Shown in pieces: positions 1-4,085 of a DNA stretch of 10,958 nucleotides. The DNA lies in NCBI GenBank assembly GCA_041391505.1, contig JAWKNW010000054.1:1-10958 (forward strand), written 5' to 3'. The notes below the pieces were generated by a model that was not told the origin of the DNA, did not search any database, and worked only from the letters and a program-made list of their open reading frames with translations. The DNA is from Rhodothermales bacterium (GTDB taxonomy: Bacteria > Bacteroidota > Rhodothermia > Rhodothermales > JAHQVL01). Made by a program: the position numbers and the translations under genes. Position 1 is the stretch's first letter, and every line of letters begins with the position of its first letter.

Positions 1-635
1 CCGGTGGTTTCAGTATTGGCTTCAATACCCGCACTGATGGTGAGGAAACCCTCCCGCGGCGCAGACTTGGTGGTGAGGTTGATCACACCGCCGCCAAACT
101 CGCCGGGAAAGTTCGACGAGTAACTCTTCTGCACTAGCGATGAAGCGATCACATTGCTTGGAAATAGGTCGAGCGGCACGACGCGCTTGAGCGGCTCCGG
201 ACTGGGAAGGGGCGAACCGTTGAGCAAGGCGAGCGAATAACGGTCGCCCAGACCGCGAACATAGACGAAGCCCTTGCCGACAACGCTCAGGCCAGTGACG
301 CGCGACAGGGCGCCGGCAATGTTACCCTCGCCAGTACGCGCGATTTCAGCAGTCGAAAGCACCGAGATGACCTGCGGTGCGGCCCTGGTTATGTCGCGAG
401 AACGACGCCCGGTGACAATGATTTCAGCACCCGGCACCGAAACATCCGGCTGCTCAATTTCTTCTTCGCCCTCTGTTTCCTGATCGGCATCAGGCATGTC
501 TGCCTCAGGCATCTGCTCCTGAGGCGTGTCGTCCTCGCTGCCAAGGTCAGGCGTGGTGTCCTGCGCCTGCACCAGAGAAGGGGTCGCGAGCGCTGTGGTG
601 AGCAGCAGCAGGGATGCAAGCCGCGGCATGAACAT
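1..635 (-). CDS. TonB-dependent outer-membrane receptor, N-terminal part
   Basis: The first 211 codons are visible; the gene runs off the window at base 1. Family role: an outer-membrane beta-barrel with an N-terminal plug that imports a ligand using TonB-ExbBD energy. The sequence shows a signal peptide (about residues 1-24, cleavage likely after LVQA), a very acidic linker (about 26-64), the segment EIIVTGRR at 71-78 often found before the plug in sphingomonad receptors, then plug motifs including VYVRGLGDRYSLALLNG (124-140), PLDLFPSNVI (154-163) and FPGEFGGGVINLTTK (176-190). I see no STN signalling domain. Start: ATG at 635, with AGGGGGG eight bases upstream; an in-frame ATG at 629 has less support. 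It lies 84 bp downstream of a lipoprotein gene on the same strand, probably in one operon. Family assignment is firm; the ligand is unknown. Confidence 0.93.
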   Translation of the reverse strand, partial: MFMPRLASLLLLTTALATPSLVQAQDTTPDLGSEDDTPQEQMPEADMPDADQETEGEEEIEQPDVSVPGAEIIVTGRRSRDITRAAPQVISVLSTAEIARTGEGNIAGALSRVTGLSVVGKGFVYVRGLGDRYSLALLNGSPLPSPEPLKRVVPLDLFPSNVIASSLVQKSYSSNFPGEFGGGVINLTTKSAPREGFLTISAGIEANTETT

Positions 636-686
636 TTTTATGGCCCCCCTGGGGTATATCGAATGCGAACAAGGGGGCAGCCGGGT

Positions 687-719
687 CCGGCCGCCCCCCT
701 TGGCGTGTCAGGCGGCCGG
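687..719 (-). other. Stem-loop between lipoprotein and receptor genes
   Basis: CCGGCCGCC at 687-695 pairs perfectly with GGCGGCCGG at 711-719, giving a 9-bp GC stem with a 15-base loop directly after the lipoprotein stop codon. No T-run follows on the minus strand, so this is not a standard intrinsic terminator. It could stabilise the upstream mRNA or reduce read-through into the receptor gene; that role is inferred. Confidence 0.5.
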
Positions 720-2249
720 TCAGCTCGTCGGAAGCGACGTGCAGAGACCGGAGTTGCCGACACCGAAATCGGCGGCCGTGCTGTTGCAGGTCCAACCGCC
801 GTACCAGGTGTCCGCAGCATCCTTGACCGCGCCGACGTAGTCCGTCGCATCGAAGAAGCTGTCGACCGTGCTTGGATCGAACGCGGTCACACCGCTCTCG
901 TTGCTGCCGTTGATGAACAGGCTGGTCAGCGTCGGAGAGAAGCTGTCGTCGTTGTTGTCGCCAGCACCGAAGAAGCTCTCGCCGGCATCGGCGGCGGCAC
1001 TGCCGGTGTTGATGTATTTCGGCGAACCGCACTGCATCAATACCGATTCGAACGCGGCAGTGGTGAAGCTGTTGTGGATACCAAGGCAGGGGTTGTTCGG
1101 GCTGATGAGGATACCGTTCATCAAGGTCACGTCCGAGTTGCCCCGGAAGAACATCGAGGTTCCATCGGAGTTGCCCGACTTGCGCTGGATGTAGGTGAAA
1201 TTGGCGACCTTGATATTGGTGCGCGGCGTATCGCTTTCGAGACCGTTCGAATCGATCTCCATCATCGTGTCGCCAACGTCCTGGCGCTGGGCTACGATGA
1301 CATACTGGGCATTGACCCGGGCGCCGGTGTCGACATCAAGGTTGTCGTCTTCAGCGCCAACGGCGACATAATACTTCAGGTTGGTGACGCCGCCGAAGAA
1401 TTCGATGCCGTCATCCGAGCTGTTGTAAGTCATGAAGTGACTGATCGAAGTGCCGCTGCCGACAGCTTCGGGCGTGAGCGACTGGAGTTCCTTGTCGGCG
1501 CCGATGACGTAGCCGGAGAAGCGAACCTGGACATAGTCGATCGTACCGGCGTTGTAGGTATCGTCGGCACCGCCGAAGATCGCGGGATCAGCCGCGCCTT
1601 CGGTGTCGCGTTCGCAGGTGCCTGCGGCGACCGAGCCATAGTTGCAGTCCGTAACTTTACCGCGCCCCATCAACACGACACCGCCCCATTGGGCAGATGA
1701 GTTCTCGGTGTTTAGGCCCAGCACGTTGTCGCGGCTGGTGAAGATGATCGGCTGGGTCTGCGTGCCGACGGCATTGATCTTGTTGCCGCGATTGACTGCA
1801 AGCCAGGAAACGCCCGTGCCGCCGAACACGATCACGCCGGGATCGATCGAGAGCGTGACGTTGGTATCGGAACCACCCGTGAAGCCGCCGTCATCGCCAA
1901 CGTCGACTCGACCCTTGAGCTGGTAAAGCAGACCCGAAATCTTGGTCAGCTTGATCGATTCGTTGATCTTGTTGGGCAGGCTGCAGACACGATAGGTGCC
2001 AGTCGGACCCGTGATCGTGCCGTCGTCGGTCAAGCCTTGCGGATCGGCAATCGTCGGGCAGCCCGACGCGGGCGTGATGGCACCGCCGGTCGGCGTCGGT
2101 GTGGGCGTCGGCGTCGGCGCTGGGTTGTTGGTGGTGTTGTTGATCGTGACATTTCCACCAGTACCAGGTGAAGCGATGTCGTCCGCTCCGCAACCAGCAA
2201 GCGCAACGGCACTACAGCCGACGAGCAGCAAGCCATGAATGTTCTTCAC
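720..2249 (-). CDS. Secreted beta-helix-like lipoprotein paired with TonB-dependent receptor
   Basis: A 509-residue lipoprotein. The signal peptide ends in the lipobox LAGC with Cys20 as the likely lipidated residue, followed by a low-complexity region and a Pro-Thr repeat linker (about 44-54). The rest is rich in Gly, Asn and Asp, with short strand-turn repeats such as IIFTSRDN (168-175), WGGVVLMGRG (188-197), SDDGIEFFGG (278-287) and AEDDNLDVD (299-307). This pattern recalls right-handed beta-helix lipoproteins often encoded beside TonB-dependent receptors. The C-terminal segment YVGAVKDAADTWYGGWTC (471-488) is also typical of that group. The start is GTG at 2249, with GAGGGGG about nine bases upstream; no ATG gives a better fit. 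It probably sits at the outer membrane and hands ligand to the receptor encoded downstream, but that role is inferred and the ligand is unknown. Its upstream region carries Pho-like half-sites. Confidence 0.85.
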   Translation of the reverse strand: MKNIHGLLLVGCSAVALAGCGADDIASPGTGGNVTINNTTNNPAPTPTPTPTPTGGAITPASGCPTIADPQGLTDDGTITGPTGTYRVCSLPNKINESIKLTKISGLLYQLKGRVDVGDDGGFTGGSDTNVTLSIDPGVIVFGGTGVSWLAVNRGNKINAVGTQTQPIIFTSRDNVLGLNTENSSAQWGGVVLMGRGKVTDCNYGSVAAGTCERDTEGAADPAIFGGADDTYNAGTIDYVQVRFSGYVIGADKELQSLTPEAVGSGTSISHFMTYNSSDDGIEFFGGVTNLKYYVAVGAEDDNLDVDTGARVNAQYVIVAQRQDVGDTMMEIDSNGLESDTPRTNIKVANFTYIQRKSGNSDGTSMFFRGNSDVTLMNGILISPNNPCLGIHNSFTTAAFESVLMQCGSPKYINTGSAAADAGESFFGAGDNNDDSFSPTLTSLFINGSNESGVTAFDPSTVDSFFDATDYVGAVKDAADTWYGGWTCNSTAADFGVGNSGLCTSLPTS

Positions 2250-2320
2250 GATGAAATCCCCCTCAAGGTCGAATCACGCGGCGACTCCGCCAACGCGACT
2301 CGACCCTCTAGAGAGGCCAG

Positions 2321-2349
2321 ATGACAGTTTGTTTTCGGTATCATGACAC
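2321..2349 (-). promoter_or_regulatory. Pho-box-like half-sites upstream of the lipoprotein gene
   Basis: Read on the minus strand, GTGTCAT (2349-2343) and CTGTCAT (2327-2321) are direct repeats whose starts are 22 bases apart. PhoB half-sites resemble CTGTCAT and repeat every 11 bases, so the pair is in helical phase but lacks a good middle copy. The nearer site is 71 bases before the lipoprotein start. PhoB control is inferred from the motif only. Confidence 0.4.
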
Positions 2350-2372
2350 TTCCTTTGCGACAGGAATGCGAC

Positions 2373-2382
2373 TGTCATGACA
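2373..2382. promoter_or_regulatory. Palindrome TGTCATGACA, possible operator
   Basis: This is a perfect 10-base inverted repeat in the divergent gap; with the preceding C it includes a full CTGTCAT at 2372-2378. It may be two overlapping Pho-type half-sites in opposite orientation, or an operator for another dimeric regulator. A further single half-site, ATGACAG, is at 2589-2595, 74 bases before the TPR gene. Confidence 0.35.
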
Positions 2383-2669
2383 ACAGCGAGACAAAGCCTT
2401 GCCACGCGCAATTTATCGGGCCGGACCAGAGATCCGCGTCGGCAGAATATTTTTCACGCGAAGCGCGGGACGCCTCTTGCAGCAGCGTCTCGGTCTTCAC
2501 CCCAGGCCCACGGATAACACGGGTTTGCGAAGGTGCCATTTGCACGACTCGCGGAAATCTGGTCGATTCACGCCAACATTGCATTTTTATGACAGTTGGC
2601 TCATTTTCCTTGCGTTGGCTGGATCAAAGGCAGAAAATCCACGGGTCGATAGGAAATGGGAGATAGACG

Positions 2670-3044
2670 ATGATTGTATCGTTGCTTGCCGCCAGCGCCC
2701 TGTTTGCGCAGTCGGCAGACCAGATTGCGAATGCCGGGGCCAGCGTTGAGCGCGTGGATGTCGCTTATGAGGAACTGATGGCGGAGCGAAACCGTGAAGC
2801 CGTCGAGCATATTCTCGCTTCGCCGCTGGATGATGAGGGCGACCCCGCCGCGCTTATCAATCTTGGAACCGCCTATGCCAGGCTTGGCGAAACCGAAAAG
2901 GCACTTCACTGCTTCGAGACGGCAATCAACAGCGATACACGCTACATGCTCGAACTCTCCGATGGTACCTGGATGGATTCCCGTCGCGCGGCGCGCAAGG
3001 CAGCGCAGGTGTTGATGAACGGAGAAACCCTGGCGCTTCGTTGA
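2670..3044 (+). CDS. Small exported TPR protein
   Basis: A 124-residue protein with a short hydrophobic N-terminus (about residues 1-15, ending ALFAQS) that looks like a signal peptide, so a periplasmic location is likely. Residues 59-92, beginning PAALINLGTAYARLGETEKA, form one clear tetratricopeptide repeat: helix, turn, helix with the usual Gly, Tyr, Ala spacing. Residues about 33-52 may be a second, degenerate helical pair. TPR units bind other proteins; no catalytic motif is visible. Start: ATG at 2670 with GGGAGA six bases upstream. It is transcribed away from the lipoprotein-receptor operon and shares its regulatory gap, so it may serve the same uptake process, but this is inferred from position. 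The TPR call is firm; the partner is unknown. Confidence 0.8.
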   Translation: MIVSLLAASALFAQSADQIANAGASVERVDVAYEELMAERNREAVEHILASPLDDEGDPAALINLGTAYARLGETEKALHCFETAINSDTRYMLELSDGTWMDSRRAARKAAQVLMNGETLALR

Positions 3045-3068
3045 TTCGATTCGAAACAGACCTTGTCC

Positions 3069-3104
3069 GGAGGGCGCGCAACCAGTTCGCGCTGCGCCCC
3101 TCCT
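3069..3104 (+). terminator. Possible terminator hairpin after the TPR gene
   Basis: An imperfect GC-rich inverted repeat (GGAGGGCGCGC, then GCGCTGCGCCCCTCC, with a bulge) lies about 25 bases after the TPR stop. A second small hairpin, CGGGC-ATT-GCCCG, is at 3135-3147 and is followed only by GTTTAG. Neither has a strong T-run, so termination between the uptake genes and the secretion operon is plausible but weakly supported. Confidence 0.3.
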
Positions 3105-3161
3105 CACCCCTATGGCCCTATTTATAATGCCGGACGGGCATTGCCCGGTTTAGCCTGGGAA

Positions 3162-3179
3162 TCGTCACAGAGCTGTCAT
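3162..3179 (+). promoter_or_regulatory. Pho-box-like direct repeat upstream of virB2
   Basis: TCGTCAC (3162-3168), the spacer AGAG, then CTGTCAT (3173-3179) give two half-sites at the 11-base period of PhoB boxes. The second matches CTGTCAT in full; the first matches CTGTCAC at 5 of 7 positions. It ends 33 bases before the virB2 start and precedes the AAGGAGG ribosome site (3201-3207). I see no good -10 hexamer at the expected distance near 3190, so activation is uncertain. A TATAAT at 3123-3128 has no matching -35. Confidence 0.42.
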
Positions 3180-3212
3180 TTTAGAAGCGCATCGCGCCGG
3201 AAGGAGGGCGCG

Positions 3213-3557
3213 ATGATTCGCATTTCTTCATTCAGATTCTTTAAAATTAGAAATATTTCCAAAGCATTACCTGCCATTTTTATGGCCCTTTCACCGCATT
3301 GGGCCCATGCGCAGGTGGTTGGTGGTAGTGATCCAGCTGGGTCTGGGCCGATTGTTGGTGCGTTGTTGTGGTTGCAGGGTACGTTGCTGGGCAATGTGGC
3401 GACGGCTGTGGCGGTGATGGCGGTAGCGGCGGTTGGTTTTCTGATGCTGACCGGGCGGATGAACTGGCGCTTCGGGGCGACGGTGATCATCGGGTGCTTC
3501 ATATTGTTCGGAGCCGGCGCGATCGTGTCGGGCATCCAGTCGGCGGCGGCGGGGTAG
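3213..3557 (+). CDS. virB2: VirB2-type T4SS major pilin
   Basis: A 114-residue pilin precursor. VirB2 proteins are cleaved in the inner membrane and assemble into the T4SS pilus. The sequence shows a long basic signal peptide ending AHA at 31-33, so the mature pilin would start QVVGGSDP and be about 81 residues. It then has two hydrophobic segments (about 62-79 and 88-107) joined by the short polar loop GRMNWRFG, the standard VirB2 topology. Start: ATG at 3213, with a near-perfect AAGGAGG five bases upstream, the strongest ribosome site in the window and suited to an abundant pilin. The first 25 codons are strikingly AT-rich compared with the rest. virB3 starts three bases after the stop. Pilin identity is secure from topology and neighbours; whether the subunit is cyclised cannot be read from sequence. 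Confidence 0.9.
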   Translation: MIRISSFRFFKIRNISKALPAIFMALSPHWAHAQVVGGSDPAGSGPIVGALLWLQGTLLGNVATAVAVMAVAAVGFLMLTGRMNWRFGATVIIGCFILFGAGAIVSGIQSAAAG

Positions 3558-3560
3558 GTT

Positions 3561-3842
3561 ATGGAACTGGTTCGGTATCCGGTTCACCGCGCGCTGACGC
3601 GTCCGCAGATGTTTGCGGGGGTGACGTACAGCTTTTTCATCATCAACGCGGCGGTGACGACGGAGGTGTTCCTGATCACGAAGAGCTTCTGGGCGCTGCC
3701 CGCGGCGCTTTTGATCCATGGGGCGGGCTATCTGGCGTGTTTGCGCGAGCCGCGCGTGTTCGATTTGTGGATTGCGAAGGTGAGCCGCTGCCCGCGGGTA
3801 CGCAACTGGCAGCGCTGGGGCTGCAACAGCTATGCGGTGTGA
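3561..3842 (+). CDS. virB3: VirB3 inner-membrane T4SS protein
   Basis: A 93-residue protein of normal VirB3 length (about 90-110). VirB3 is a small inner-membrane protein that associates with VirB4 and is needed for pilus assembly. The N-terminus VRYPVHRALTRPQMFAGV matches the usual VirB3 opening: a short cytoplasmic tail with a conserved arginine-proline stretch leading into the membrane. Two hydrophobic segments follow (about 18-38 and 42-60), then a basic C-terminal tail including REPRVFDLW (62-70). It begins three bases after the virB2 stop, so the two are probably translationally coupled. Unlike some systems, virB3 is not fused to virB4; a 243-bp gap full of stem-loops separates them. 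Confidence 0.93.
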   Translation: MELVRYPVHRALTRPQMFAGVTYSFFIINAAVTTEVFLITKSFWALPAALLIHGAGYLACLREPRVFDLWIAKVSRCPRVRNWQRWGCNSYAV

Positions 3843-3891
3843 GCAAGCGGCCTTGATGCGCGATGCGGGCGTGGTTTTGTGGCATCTGACC

Positions 3892-4039
3892 GGGTTTGCT
3901 GGTGCAAACCCTGCGCCCGGCACCAGCCCTCTCCCCCACCCGGCCACCCATAGGGTACTATCGCTGGGGGGCCGGCCCCTTCGGCGAGAATGTCCCCCGG
4001 ACATTCTCGTTCCCCTCGGACGGGAGTGGGCTGGTGCCG
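3892..4039. repeat. Composite palindromic repeat, copy 1, interrupted by a second palindrome
   Basis: The unit has (a) an 8-bp perfect stem-loop, GGGTTTGC-TGGT-GCAAACCC, at 3892-3911; (b) the linker TGCGC; (c) a long left arm at 3918-3950 starting CGGCACCAGCCC; (d) a 14-base loop at 3951-3964; and (e) a right arm split into 3965-3975 and about 4018-4039. Between the two halves of the right arm lie 42 extra bases containing a different palindrome. The same composite, uninterrupted, occurs at 6564-6670. It resembles REP or BIME elements and fills most of the virB3-virB4 gap. Confidence 0.8.
3976..4019. repeat. Inner palindrome nested in repeat copy 1
   Basis: CGAGAATGTCC (3985-3995) and GGACATTCTCG (3999-4009) form a perfect 11-bp stem with a CCC loop. 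Near-identical short direct repeats flank it: CCCCTTCGG at 3976-3984 and CCCCTCGG at 4012-4019. It accounts for the net 42-base excess of copy 1 over copy 2 and breaks the right arm of the outer hairpin. This looks like the insertion of a second small repeat type; the flanking repeats could be a target duplication or part of the element. Confidence 0.65.
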
Positions 4040-4042
4040 CAA

Positions 4043-4064
4043 GGCCGGGACGGATGTCCTGGCC
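4043..4064 (+). promoter_or_regulatory. Hairpin in the virB4 leader
   Basis: GGCCGGGAC (4043-4051) and GTCCTGGCC (4056-4064) form a 9-bp stem in RNA, including one G-U pair, with a GGAT loop. It ends 9 bases before the virB4 ribosome site AAGGA (4074-4078) and 21 bases before the ATG. It could affect translation or mRNA decay; that function is inferred. Confidence 0.45.
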
Positions 4065-4085
4065 GCACCTGACAAGGACACCTTC

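Larger units (their letters stand above)
2250..2669. other. Divergent intergenic region, regulatory
   Basis: These 420 bp separate the minus-strand lipoprotein-receptor operon from the plus-strand TPR gene. Open frames in it lack ribosome binding sites and resemble no protein I know. It must hold both promoters, though I cannot identify a clear -35/-10 pair for either. Its distinguishing content is the cluster of TGTCAT-type motifs at 2321, 2343, 2373, 2377 and 2589. Confidence 0.6.

Noticed and set aside
663..1700. 345-residue frame opposite the lipoprotein gene
   Set aside because: It is antisense to a well-supported lipoprotein, with no domain or ribosome site.
2343..2666. 107-residue plus-strand frame, and a 69-residue minus-strand frame, in the divergent region
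   Set aside because: No ribosome binding site, no signal peptide or known motif, and both overlap the regulatory motifs.
3892..4039. CRISPR array or intrinsic terminator
   Set aside because: Repeats are palindromic units in two places without regular spacers, and the hairpins lack T-runs and lie inside a co-directional operon.
3990..4085. Upstream in-frame extension of virB4
   Set aside because: It would start inside the nested palindrome and adds residues unlike VirB4; the ribosome site AAGGA fits ATG 4086.
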